From NCBI GenBank assembly GCA_035711465.1, contig DASTCC010000446.1, forward strand, positions 1-8,048: 8,048 nucleotides of DNA, given 5' to 3'. This document shows, piece by piece, positions 1 to 7,033 of this stretch (positions within the stretch are counted from its first letter, which is position 1; each line of letters begins with the position of its first letter). The translations under genes and the position numbers were made by a program. The DNA comes from DASTCC01 sp035711465 (GTDB lineage: Bacteria; Acidobacteriota; Vicinamibacteria; Vicinamibacterales; SCN-69-37). Under the pieces are notes generated by a model that did no database searches, had not been told where the DNA came from, and worked only from the letters and a program-made list of their open reading frames with translations.

Positions 1-439
1 GGACGTCGAAATCCGCCGTCAGCAGCGCGACCTTGTCGTTGGCCGTCTGCGCGGCGATGTCGGCGCGGCGTTTGATGATCTCCTGCTCGGCTTCCGCGAG
101 CTGCGACAGCGCCTCCTCGAGCGCGTACTGCTGATCGGCCGGGTCGAAGGCCATGATCGCGTCGCCTTCTTCGACGGCCGTGCCGGTGTCGACGACCTCG
201 AGCACGCGCAGCATGCCGCCGACGGCCGGCGCGGTCAGCGCCGCCTGCCGTGCGGGACGCAACTCGCCGTCCATCCGGACGTTGAGCGCGATCTTGCCGC
301 GGGCCACCCGCGTCGTCGGAATGACCGGTCCCGCCTCGGCGGCGGCGAGCATCGTCGAGGCCGACGCGCGGTACTTCCACGCGGCGACGCCGCCGGCGCC
401 GAACAGCACGAGGACGAGGAGGAGGAGAACGCGGCGCAT
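1..439 (-). CDS. HlyD/MacA-family efflux periplasmic adaptor, N-terminal part (cut by left edge)
   Basis: The visible 146 codons start at an ATG (439-437) and run open to the left edge. The N terminus MRRVLLLLLVLVLFGAGG is a short basic stretch plus one hydrophobic helix with no lipobox Cys, so the protein is probably membrane-anchored rather than a lipoprotein. Residues about 65-105 form a biotinyl-lipoyl-like half-motif (TAVEEGDAIMAFDP), followed by an Ala/Glu/Gln-rich stretch typical of the adaptor coiled-coil hairpin. Members of this family bridge an inner-membrane transporter (ABC MacB-type or RND) to an outer-membrane channel. The gene starts 23 bp after the stop of the upstream adaptor gene, so it is the third gene of the same operon. 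The FDPxxQ segment resembles the first adaptor (1704-2777), which suggests duplication. The transported substrate cannot be told. A MacA-like rather than RND partner is only a guess. Confidence 0.85.
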   Translation of the reverse strand, partial: MRRVLLLLVLVLFGAGGVAAWKYRASASTMLAAAEAGPVIPTTRVARGKIALNVRMDGELRPARQAALTAPAVGGMLRVLEVVDTGTAVEEGDAIMAFDPADQQYALEEALSQLAEAEQEIIKRRADIAAQTANDKVALLTADFDV

Positions 440-448
440 CGTTAGTTG

Positions 449-477
449 TTTGCCGTCGCCACCTATTTGCCGTCGCC
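449..477. repeat. Short direct repeat at the adaptor gene junction
   Basis: The 12-mer TTTGCCGTCGCC occurs at 449-460 and again at 466-477, a 17-bp period. On the minus strand the first copy to be read encodes the last residues (GDGK) of the adaptor at 463-1707. The second copy lies in the 23-bp gap before the next start. It looks like a small tandem duplication across a stop codon. It has no evident function and could be chance in GC-rich DNA. Confidence 0.5.
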
Positions 478-1707
478 GGTCTCGCCCGCAGGCAGATCGG
501 GTCGGGTCAAGGCGACGCGATCGCCTTCCTTGACGGCGCCGGAGATCGCGGCCTGGTCGCGGCCGCGGCGCACGATCTCCACCGGCACCTGGACGAAGCC
601 ACGCCGTTCGCGCCGGTAGACGACGTTGCGGCCGTCGATGTTGAACACGGCTTCGGCCGGCACCAGCAGCACGTCTGGCACGCGTCCGACGTCGATGCGC
701 GCCTTGGCGCTCATGCCCGGGCGCAGGCGGCCGTCGGCATCGTCGATGGCGATGGTGAGATCGAACTGCTTGGCCGGCGGCCAGCCGCCCATGAAGTCGA
801 CGCGCGCCAGCACCGAGATGTCGCGGACGGTCGCGTTGTACTCGCGATCGGCGACGGCGTCGGCGCGAATCGCCGCCGACTGCCCGATACGAAGGGCGCC
901 ACGATCCGCCTCGTCGATCCGCGCCACCAGGAACACCTCCGACAGGTCCGGCAGCTCGAGGATCGTCGCGCCGGCGAACGTCCTGTCGCCGGGCCGGTAT
1001 TCCTGGGGGACGCCCATCGGCGTCGACGAGCGGTGGTTGGGCAGGACGTTGACGGTGCCGTCGGTTGGCGCCGTCACCGCCATCGCGTTCACCGATCTCA
1101 TCGCGCGGTCGAGGTCCGCCTGGATCTTGTCGATGCGACGCTGCCGGGCGATGGCATCGGATTCGATGCCGGACTTGGCGGCGTCGTACGCGGACTCGGC
1201 TTCGCGCAGGCGCTGCTCGGCGTCGGCGAGCCCGAGCTTGTTCTTCTCCGCCTCCATCACCGAGACGAGCTCGATGTCGCCGAGCTTCAGCTTCGCGCGC
1301 TCGACGTCGAACGACGCCTTCCGCACCGTCGCCGCCTTCTCTTCGAGCGTGATGCTCGCCTGCGCCCTGGCCTGCTCGACCTCGGCCCTGGCGGCGCGCA
1401 GCTCCGACTGCTTCTCCTGGATCGTGCGCTTGGCGTTGATGGCGTCGAACTCGGCGACGACGTCGCCCTTCTTCACGGCGGTGCCGTTGCGCGCGATCTT
1501 GAGGATCAGCAGCTCGCCGGCGTCGCGGGGTGCGCTGACGTAGGTCGTGCGCACCGGCCGGACGTCGCCACGGATCTCGACGACATCGGTGTATTCGCCG
1601 CGGCGAATCTCGGCCGTCGCGACGTCCGGCACGTTCTCGCCCGAGCAGCCGGCGCCGATCGCGATCAGCGCCACGACGGCGAGGCGCGGGAAAGACAGCG
1701 CGCTCAT
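463..1707 (-). CDS. HlyD/MacA-family efflux adaptor lipoprotein
   Basis: A 414-residue periplasmic adaptor of a tripartite efflux or export pump. The N terminus is a lipoprotein-type signal ending in AIGAGC, with the candidate lipidated Cys at 21. Gly at -3 of the lipobox is not ideal. Residues about 55-95 hold the first lipoyl half (NGTAVKKGDVVAEFDA). Residues 93-207 are a charged, Ala-rich helical hairpin, and the second lipoyl half follows at 211-222 (VTAPTDGTVNVL). A beta-barrel covers about 255-340 (LRPGMSAKARIDV at 327-339), and a membrane-proximal segment begins with VLLVPAEAVF (346-355). This is the full domain order of the family. The ATG overlaps the TGA of the upstream adaptor by 4 bp (1704-1707), so the two are translationally coupled. 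The motif MEAEKNKL at 150-157 matches VEAEKNTL in the upstream adaptor, pointing to a shared origin. The substrate is unknown. Confidence 0.92.
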   Translation of the reverse strand: MSALSFPRLAVVALIAIGAGCSGENVPDVATAEIRRGEYTDVVEIRGDVRPVRTTYVSAPRDAGELLILKIARNGTAVKKGDVVAEFDAINAKRTIQEKQSELRAARAEVEQARAQASITLEEKAATVRKASFDVERAKLKLGDIELVSVMEAEKNKLGLADAEQRLREAESAYDAAKSGIESDAIARQRRIDKIQADLDRAMRSVNAMAVTAPTDGTVNVLPNHRSSTPMGVPQEYRPGDRTFAGATILELPDLSEVFLVARIDEADRGALRIGQSAAIRADAVADREYNATVRDISVLARVDFMGGWPPAKQFDLTIAIDDADGRLRPGMSAKARIDVGRVPDVLLVPAEAVFNIDGRNVVYRRERRGFVQVPVEIVRRGRDQAAISGAVKEGDRVALTRPDLPAGETGDGK

Positions 1708-2777
1708 CGCTGTGTGGCCGGCGCCACCTGGCCCGGCTGGATCTCCACCGATGCGGTGAGATCCGGCAACAGTTGCTCGTGCGTGCCCTGAATCGAGATC
1801 ACCGCGGTGAACGAGCGCACCATCATCGACATCTGGCTCGGCGTCGCCAGCGGCGTGAGCTGCTCGACGCGTCCTTGGAAACGCAATTCCGGAAAGCCGT
1901 CCAGACGAATCTGCGCGGCCTGGCCGGCGCGGACCAGGTCGCCGTCCGCCTGGTTGACGCGCGCCCGCACCTGCATCTCGGAAGTGTCGACGATGTCGAT
2001 GACACCGGCCCCGGGACGGACCTCGTCGCCTTCGACGATCGGCACGAGACCGGAGCCGCCACGATACTGCGTCTTGATCACGACCAGCCCCGCGAACGGC
2101 GCGCGAATCTGCATCAACTCGGCGTTCTTCTCGGCGTAGAGCATCGCGCTCTGCGACCGGTCGCGGCGAATCTCGAGAATGCGCAGATCGGCGGCCGCCG
2201 CCTCACGCTTCAGCTTGAACGTCGTCCGCAACTGCTCGAGCCTCGCGGTCGCCTGCTCGAGGGCGAGCGTGTTCTTTTCCGCTTCGACCGTCGCGACGAG
2301 CGGATTCTTCTTCACGTCGAGCCGGGCGCGCGCGACGTCGTTCTCGGCCTGCTTCAGCTCGGTCGTGTCCTTCGCTTCGGCCGCGGCCTGTTCCGTCGTC
2401 TTCTTGGCGATCTGGCCCTCCAGATCGACGAGCTCGGCGCGCTTGTCGAGGGCCAGACGCCGCTGCTCCTGCGGATCGAACTCGACGAGGACGTCGCCTT
2501 CCTTGACGCGCGTGCCGGCCGGCACCAGATAAGTAATGACCATCGGCGTGAACGTGCCGCGCAGGCGCGGGACGGCCACTGACCGTAATCGGACAGCCTC
2601 AACGGTTCCGGAGAGTCGAATCGGGACGGCCGTGGCGCCGGCCGCTTGAACCGCCTGGGCGGGCTGGATTTCCGGCGCTCCCGAGCAGGCCGGCAATCCG
2701 AGCAGCAAGAGACCTAGAGCTACTCGAAGCGACGCGAGCGGACTCCGTGCTGCGCGAGAGGACAGGGCTGAACGCAT
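1704..2777 (-). CDS. HlyD/MacA-family efflux adaptor lipoprotein, first gene of the adaptor operon
   Basis: A 357-residue adaptor. The signal region is Arg-rich, then hydrophobic (residues 19-30), ending in LPAC with Cys31 as the likely lipidation site. The first lipoyl half is at about 60-102 (TRVKEGDVLVEFDP), a long Lys/Glu/Ala-rich coiled-coil hairpin spans 103-222, and the second lipoyl half IRAPFAGLVV is at 224-233. A beta-barrel-like region follows at about 265-345. The protein stops there, so it lacks most of the C-terminal membrane-proximal domain seen in the next gene. It is therefore shorter than a typical MacA and may need its paralogues to form a full adaptor ring; that is inference. 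The ATG at 2777 was chosen because the signal peptide begins there. No good Shine-Dalgarno lies close upstream; the nearest purine run, AGGGG, is about 20 nt away. Confidence 0.9.
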   Translation of the reverse strand: MRSALSSRAARSPLASLRVALGLLLLGLPACSGAPEIQPAQAVQAAGATAVPIRLSGTVEAVRLRSVAVPRLRGTFTPMVITYLVPAGTRVKEGDVLVEFDPQEQRRLALDKRAELVDLEGQIAKKTTEQAAAEAKDTTELKQAENDVARARLDVKKNPLVATVEAEKNTLALEQATARLEQLRTTFKLKREAAAADLRILEIRRDRSQSAMLYAEKNAELMQIRAPFAGLVVIKTQYRGGSGLVPIVEGDEVRPGAGVIDIVDTSEMQVRARVNQADGDLVRAGQAAQIRLDGFPELRFQGRVEQLTPLATPSQMSMMVRSFTAVISIQGTHEQLLPDLTASVEIQPGQVAPATQR

Positions 2778-2957
2778 GTGAGCGTGGTATCGACGCCCCT
2801 AAAGACGCGACAGACGCACTCGTGGTTTGCTGGATGAGACACGTCATCGCCGCGATTTGTTCCGCGATCACGGTTTTTTCACACCCGGAGGGCCAGACGT
2901 AAGCGGGCGCGGCAAACGCGGTCGCCGCGCCCGGCTGGGAAGCCTACGTGTTGTGCC
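2778..2957 (-). promoter_or_regulatory. Intergenic region expected to hold the adaptor operon promoter
   Basis: This 180-bp gap separates two minus-strand genes. It should carry the promoter for the three adaptor genes unless they are read through from the PEP-CTERM gene. I could not find a convincing -35/-10 pair. Visible items are a strong hairpin near the right end (2904-2933), a T6 run on the plus strand at 2874-2879, and a loose 5-bp inverted repeat (GATGA/TCATC) around 2833-2848 that could be an operator. No coding sequence is supported here. Confidence 0.3.
2904..2933 (-). terminator. Perfect 10-bp GC-rich hairpin after the PEP-CTERM gene
   Basis: CGGGCGCGGC at 2904-2913 pairs perfectly with GCCGCGCCCG at 2924-2933 around a 10-nt loop. 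It begins 24 nt after the TAA of the PEP-CTERM gene on the minus strand. That position fits a 3'-end structure. No T run follows on either strand, so it is not a textbook intrinsic terminator. It may act with Rho or as an mRNA 3' stabiliser. Confidence 0.4.
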
Positions 2958-3689
2958 TTACGACGAATCACGGCCGCGACGGCGCACAACGACCGTCACG
3001 CCTGCCAGGCCAGCCCCGAGGAGCAACAGGCTGGCCGGTTCCGGTGCCGTCGTCAGTTCCCGCGGCTGCGTCGTGATCACGCCGAAGAGCTGAACGACGT
3101 TGGACTGCCCTTCGGGCGACGTGAAGACGTTGCCCATCGTCAGCCCGTTGTCCTGCGAGAAGCCGAGAAGGTTGAAGAAGTACAGATCGCCGCCGACGTT
3201 GATCTGCGCGTTGAACACCAGATTCGAGATGGTGACGATGTCGGCGCAGCAGAGGCTGTCGGTGTTGACGGTCTCGTTGTGCAGAAAATTGATGGTCGTG
3301 CCGAGCGGCGACGGCACGCCATTGGACTGGAAACTGAGTTGGTAATCCGTGCTGCCGAGCACGGTGCCCTGGACCGAGTTGTTCAGGTGCGTGAAGGTCC
3401 CGAGCAGAAACGCCTCGCCGGGCAGAATCGCGGGATCGCTCGCCGGCTGGAAGTTGTAGCCGCTCTCCGAAGAATTGGTGTCGGTCGCGCCCCAACGTAA
3501 TTGATCGACGCCCTGGCCATCAGCGTTCAGCGGCAGCAGCGGATTGCCGAACTCGTCGACGGCGTTCGTCCACGCGCCAGTGATGTTCGTAATCGTGATC
3601 GGCCCGGCGATCGCGCTCGCGGGCACCAAGGCCAGCGTCACGGCCGCCGCGGCGGCGAGTCGAAGTCGTCGAAATGGTGAGCCCGTCAT
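2958..3689 (-). CDS. Secreted PEP-CTERM sorting-domain protein, THxN-like
   Basis: A 243-residue protein counted from the ATG at 3689. An in-frame TTG at 3707 would add six residues, but the ATG gives the more usual signal peptide. That signal has a basic start (FRRLR), a hydrophobic core and likely cleavage after ASAIA near residue 29. The mature part is Asn/Gly/Thr-rich and low in charge, typical of exported surface or matrix proteins. THLN at 100-103, inside LLGTFTHLNNSV, matches the motif that names the THxN family of PEP-CTERM proteins as I remember it. The C terminus is the classic tripartite sorting signal: PEP at 216-218, a hydrophobic helix 221-235 and the Arg cluster RRRGR at 236-240. 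Such tails are recognised by exosortase (EpsH-type), which is not encoded here. Adjacent cysteines at 147-148 are unusual. The molecular function is unknown. Confidence 0.9.
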   Translation of the reverse strand: MTGSPFRRLRLAAAAAVTLALVPASAIAGPITITNITGAWTNAVDEFGNPLLPLNADGQGVDQLRWGATDTNSSESGYNFQPASDPAILPGEAFLLGTFTHLNNSVQGTVLGSTDYQLSFQSNGVPSPLGTTINFLHNETVNTDSLCCADIVTISNLVFNAQINVGGDLYFFNLLGFSQDNGLTMGNVFTSPEGQSNVVQLFGVITTQPRELTTAPEPASLLLLGAGLAGVTVVVRRRGRDSS

Positions 3690-3917
3690 GCGACGAGCTG
3701 ATTGCAAGCCTGCTGCCGCATCGAGCGCGGTGGCGCGGATCGCACGATGGGGCGAATTGTCTTGCGAAGATCGCTTGAATACCTATCTGTAATTTCGGTA
3801 TGTCCCTGAGGCGGCAGACTTCAGTCGGCCATGATGACGCCGCGCCGACGGATGCGGCACATTTGGTCTTTCCGGCCGACTCGGTAGAGAATCCCGGCGA
3901 CGCGTGAAAGGGCCCTC
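3690..3917. promoter_or_regulatory. Divergent intergenic region between the PEP-CTERM gene and pntA
   Basis: This 228-bp stretch lies between divergently transcribed genes and should contain promoters for both. Its middle (about 3750-3805) is clearly more AT-rich than the surroundings, as expected for promoters. A 5-bp inverted repeat ATACC (3779-3783) / GGTAT (3797-3801) with a 13-nt spacer lies in this island and could be an operator. On the plus strand TTGAAT (3775-3780) sits 17-20 bp before TATG-like bases, a poor sigma-70 match. I saw no clear sigma-54 (-24 GG / -12 GC) site for the PEP-CTERM gene. No coding sequence is supported. Confidence 0.35.
3907..3912 (+). promoter_or_regulatory. 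Ribosome binding site of pntA
   Basis: AAAGGG lies 5 nt before the ATG at 3918 and supports that start. The start also gives the family's conserved opening xxxGIPKE. Confidence 0.6.
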
Positions 3918-5516
3918 ATGACCGTCGGCATCCCGAAGGAGTCCGCCACCGGAGAACGGCGGGTGGCGGCGACGCCACCTTCGACCGCTTCGTTGATCAA
4001 GCTGGGTTATCAGGTCGTCGTCGAACAGGGCGCGGGACTCGCGGCCGGGTTCGATGATGCGTCGTACGTCGCCGAGGGCGCCACGATCGCCGACGCCGCC
4101 ACGGTCTGGTCGAGCCGCGTCATCGCCAAGGTGCGGGCGCCCGAACCGCACGAGATCGGCCGGCTCGGCGCCGATCAGGTTCTCATCAGCTATCTCTATC
4201 CCGCGCAGCAGCCGGAACTGGTTCAGGCGCTGCAGGCGCGCGGCACCACGGCGATCGGCATGGATCAGGTGCCGCGGACGACGCGCGCGCAGAAGGTCGA
4301 TGCGCTGTCGTCGATGGGCAATCTCTCCGGCTATCGCGCCGTGATCGAAGCCGTCGCGGCGATGCAGCGGCCGCTCGGGGGACAGACGACGGCGGCCGGC
4401 AAGATCGCGCCCTGCAGAGTCCTGATCATCGGCGCCGGCGTCGCCGGCCTGGCCGCGATCGGCACCGCGCGATCGCTTGGCGCGATCGTGCGCGCCTTCG
4501 ACACGCGGCCGGCCGTGCGCGAACAGGTGGCGTCGATGGGCGCCGAGTTCCTCGAAGTGACGGTCGCCGAGGACGGCAGCGGCGAGGGCGGCTACGCCAA
4601 GGAGATGAGCCCGGCGTTCATCGCCGCGGAGATGGCGCTGTTCGCCGCCCAGGCGAAGGAGGTCGACGTCATCATCACCACCGCGCTGATCCCCGGCAAG
4701 CGGGCGCCGATCCTGATCACGTCGGACATGGTGGCGTCGATGCGGCGCGGATCGGTCGTCGTCGATCTCGCGGCCGAGATGGGCGGCAACTGCGAGAAGA
4801 CGGTGCCCGGCCAGGCGGTGGACGTCGACGGCGTGACGGTGATCGGCTACATCGATCTGCCCTCGCGCATGGCGCAGCAGGCCTCGACGCTCTACGCGAC
4901 GAACATCGTCAACCTGCTCGAGGAGATGGGCGGCGCGGCCAGCTTCGCGGTCGACGAGCAGAACGACATCGTGCGGCCAATGACCGTGGTCAAGCACGGC
5001 CAGGTGATGTGGCCGCCGCCGAAGATGGCGCCGGCGGCGCCGGCGGCCGCGCCGCCGCCGCAGAAAGCGCCGCCGCCGCCCGCTGCGGTCAGTACTCGCG
5101 CGGCGAAGAAGGCGCCGGCGAAAAAGAGCGCGCACGGCGCGGCGCACGGATCGGCGCCGGCGGCCGGGTCGTCGACGGGCACGTGGATCGCGGTCGCGAT
5201 CGCCGGCGCCGCGCTCTTCGGCATCGGCCTCGGCGCGCCGCCGAACTTCCTGACCCATTTCACCGTGTTCGTGCTCGCCTGCTTCGTCGGCTACCACGTC
5301 GTCTGGAGCGTGACGCCGGCGCTGCATACGCCGCTGATGAGCGTGACCAACGCGATCAGCGGCATCATCGTGCTCGGCGGCATGCTGCAGATCACCGGCG
5401 GCGGCACCGGATCGGCCGCGGAGCTTCTCGGACTGGTGTCGATCTTCGTCGCGACGATCAACATCTCGGGCGGCTTTCTCGTCACCCATCGCATGCTGAA
5501 GATGTTCCGCCGATGA
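3918..5516 (+). CDS. pntA: Proton-translocating NAD(P) transhydrogenase, alpha subunit (fused form)
   Basis: A 532-residue alpha subunit of the inner-membrane transhydrogenase, which reduces NADP+ with NADH as protons flow inward. Domain I (about 1-365) opens with MTVGIPKE. It carries the RAQ...D...S loop (Arg123, Gln125, Asp128, Ser131), the Rossmann motif GAGVAGL at 172-178, FDTRP at 194-198 (Asp195 for the NAD ribose) and the mobile-loop GYAKEM at 225-230. The membrane part has four helices at about 423-440, 445-467, 474-492 and 499-522, with the family signature HTPLMSVTNAISG at 470-482, and it ends in MLKMFRR. Between them (about 366-421) is a roughly 55-residue Pro/Ala/Lys linker. As I recall the E. 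coli protein (510 residues), its linker is about half that length. In many alpha-proteobacteria these two parts are separate genes; here they are fused. The stop overlaps the pntB start. Confidence 0.98.
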   Translation: MTVGIPKESATGERRVAATPPSTASLIKLGYQVVVEQGAGLAAGFDDASYVAEGATIADAATVWSSRVIAKVRAPEPHEIGRLGADQVLISYLYPAQQPELVQALQARGTTAIGMDQVPRTTRAQKVDALSSMGNLSGYRAVIEAVAAMQRPLGGQTTAAGKIAPCRVLIIGAGVAGLAAIGTARSLGAIVRAFDTRPAVREQVASMGAEFLEVTVAEDGSGEGGYAKEMSPAFIAAEMALFAAQAKEVDVIITTALIPGKRAPILITSDMVASMRRGSVVVDLAAEMGGNCEKTVPGQAVDVDGVTVIGYIDLPSRMAQQASTLYATNIVNLLEEMGGAASFAVDEQNDIVRPMTVVKHGQVMWPPPKMAPAAPAAAPPPQKAPPPPAAVSTRAAKKAPAKKSAHGAAHGSAPAAGSSTGTWIAVAIAGAALFGIGLGAPPNFLTHFTVFVLACFVGYHVVWSVTPALHTPLMSVTNAISGIIVLGGMLQITGGGTGSAAELLGLVSIFVATINISGGFLVTHRMLKMFRR

Positions 5517-6910
5517 CGACCTATCCCCTGCTGACCGTCTCGTATCTCGCCTCGGCGATCCTGTTCATCCTCAGCCTCAAGGGCCTCTCGCATCCCGAGA
5601 CGGCGCGGCGCGGCAATCTCTTCGGCACCATCGGGATGATCATCGCCGTGGTCGCAACGGCGATCGCGGCCGGGCTGCTGACATCGGCCGGCCTGCTCGG
5701 ATCGCTGACGGTCGCCGCCGTGATTGGCGCCGCGGTGGCGGCGCGCGTGGCGATGACGGCGATGCCGCAGCTGGTCGCGATCCTCCACAGCTTCGTCGGC
5801 GTCGCCGCAGTCCTCGTCGGCATCAGCAATCACCTGCAGCCGGCGACGACGCTCACCGGCGCCGAGCACACGATCCACGCCATCGAGACCTATCTCGGCG
5901 TCTTCATCGGCTCGCTCACCTTCACAGGTTCCGTGATCGCCTGGGGCAAGCTCCAGGGCGTGATCCGAAGCAAGCCGCTGCTGCTGCCGGCGCGCCACTG
6001 GATCAACGTCGCGATGCTCGTGGCGTGCGCGTGGTTCGGCGTCGACTACGTCCGCGACGGACAGGACGGTCTGCAGGCCCTGCTGATCATGACGGCGATC
6101 TCCGGCGTCATCGGCGTCCACCTGGTGATGGCGATCGGCGGCGCCGACATGCCCGTCGTGGTCTCGATGCTCAACAGCTACTCCGGCTGGGCGGCGTCGG
6201 CGGCCGGCTTCATGCTCTCGAACGATCTGCTGATCATTACTGGCGCGCTGGTCGGATCGTCAGGCGCGATCCTCAGCTACATCATGTGCAAGGCGATGAA
6301 CCGGTCGTTCGTGTCGGTCATCCTCGGCGGCTTCGGCGCCGACGAGGGCGCGGCACCGGCCGCCGGCGCAATGCCCGCGGGCGAGCCGGTGGCCACCACC
6401 GCCGCGGACGTCGTCGCCGCGCTCGAATCGGCGACGTCGGTGATCATCGTGCCGGGCTATGGCATGGCCGTCGCACAAGCCCAGCATCCGCTGCGGGAGA
6501 TCGTCAATCGCCTGCGCGACGCCGGCAAGGAAGTGCGCTTCGCCATCCATCCGGTCGCCGGCCGGCTGCCCGGGCACATGAACGTTCTGCTCGCCGAAGC
6601 CAACGTGCCCTACGACATCGTGCTCGAGATGGACGAGATCAACGCCGACTTCGACGACACCGACGTCGTCCTCGTCATCGGCGCCAACGACATCGTCAAC
6701 CCCGCGGCGCTCGATGACCCGTCGAGCCCGATCGCCGGCATGCCGGTGCTCCATGTCTGGGAGGCGGGGCTCTGCGTGGTGTTCAAGCGCGGGAAGGGGG
6801 CAGGCTATGCCGGCGTCGAGAATCCGCTGTTCTCCATGCCGAAAACGCGCATGCTCTACGGCGACGCGAGGAAAAGCGTCGACGCGATTCTGGAAGCGCT
6901 CAAGAAATAG
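5513..6910 (+). CDS. pntB: Proton-translocating NAD(P) transhydrogenase, beta subunit
   Basis: A 465-residue beta subunit, close to the 462 of E. coli. The ATG overlaps the pntA stop as ATGA (5513-5516) with no Shine-Dalgarno, so translation is probably coupled to pntA. Residues 1-262 contain about nine hydrophobic segments forming most of the proton channel. LHSFVG at 91-96 includes His92, equivalent to the E. coli channel His91, and GGADMPVVVSMLNSYSGWA at 209-227 carries the conserved Asp212 and Asn221. A short Ala/Gly/Pro linker (about 276-295) leads to the NADP(H)-binding domain III. There I see PGYGMAVAQAQ at 314-324, HPVAGRLPGHMNVLLAEA at 346-363, GANDIVNPAA at 390-399, and FKR at 424-426 for the NADP 2'-phosphate. 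All expected key residues are present, so the enzyme should be active. It likely supplies NADPH for biosynthesis and redox defence. Confidence 0.98.
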   Translation: MTTYPLLTVSYLASAILFILSLKGLSHPETARRGNLFGTIGMIIAVVATAIAAGLLTSAGLLGSLTVAAVIGAAVAARVAMTAMPQLVAILHSFVGVAAVLVGISNHLQPATTLTGAEHTIHAIETYLGVFIGSLTFTGSVIAWGKLQGVIRSKPLLLPARHWINVAMLVACAWFGVDYVRDGQDGLQALLIMTAISGVIGVHLVMAIGGADMPVVVSMLNSYSGWAASAAGFMLSNDLLIITGALVGSSGAILSYIMCKAMNRSFVSVILGGFGADEGAAPAAGAMPAGEPVATTAADVVAALESATSVIIVPGYGMAVAQAQHPLREIVNRLRDAGKEVRFAIHPVAGRLPGHMNVLLAEANVPYDIVLEMDEINADFDDTDVVLVIGANDIVNPAALDDPSSPIAGMPVLHVWEAGLCVVFKRGKGAGYAGVENPLFSMPKTRMLYGDARKSVDAILEALKK

Positions 6911-7033
6911 CAGGCGTGGTGAGTCTACGGATAGGCAGCCAATAGTCATCTATTAGGCAGATTACATGATTCGTAAGTCTTTACGGGTCAATCGCTTGGG
7001 CTAGGCTCGCGGCTTGCAGAGGATCTGAGGACG
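6911..7033 (+). promoter_or_regulatory. AT-richer gap with small repeats before the DUF5658-like gene
   Basis: This 123-bp gap follows pntB. It holds a direct repeat TAGGCAG (6932-6938 and 6954-6960, 22 bp apart), a small hairpin AATAG-TCAT-CTATT (6941-6954) and a second hairpin CGTAA-GTCT-TTACG (6972-6985). TTTACG (6980-6985) is followed 16 bp later by TAGGCT (7002-7007), a possible weak -35/-10 pair for the next gene. None of these hairpins is followed by a T run, so I see no clear terminator for pntAB. Confidence 0.35.
7018..7030 (+). promoter_or_regulatory. Ribosome binding site of the DUF5658-like gene
   Basis: AGAGGA at 7018-7023 lies 10 nt before the ATG, and GAGG at 7027-7030 lies 3 nt before it. 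The first has the better spacing. Together they support the start at 7034. Confidence 0.5.

Noticed and set aside
1033..1791. A 252-codon plus-strand frame (and others nearby) opposite the adaptor genes
   Set aside because: The composition is Arg/Leu/Asp-rich without recognisable domains. The minus-strand adaptors show full family architecture.
2599..2871. A 90-codon minus-strand frame overlapping the first adaptor's start
   Set aside because: It overlaps the adaptor's signal peptide region in another frame, has no recognisable features, and has no supporting ribosome site.
2871..2880. T6 run on the plus strand as an intrinsic terminator
   Set aside because: No stable GC hairpin lies immediately before it, and no plus-strand gene ends there.
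3690..3707. TTG start at 3707 for the PEP-CTERM protein
   Set aside because: The purine-rich AGCAGG is only 1-2 nt from that TTG. The ATG at 3689 gives a normal signal peptide, though the ribosome site is weak for both.
3783..5489. A 568-codon open frame on the minus strand opposite pntA
   Set aside because: Its translation is a monotonous Arg/Asp/His/Gly-rich string with no motif. It is the usual antisense shadow of a GC-rich gene, and pntA on the other strand is certain.
5009..5512. Upstream extension of the pntB frame by 168 codons
   Set aside because: The extension lies wholly within pntA and translates to a low-complexity Arg-rich string. The ATG at 5513 gives the normal PntB length and start.
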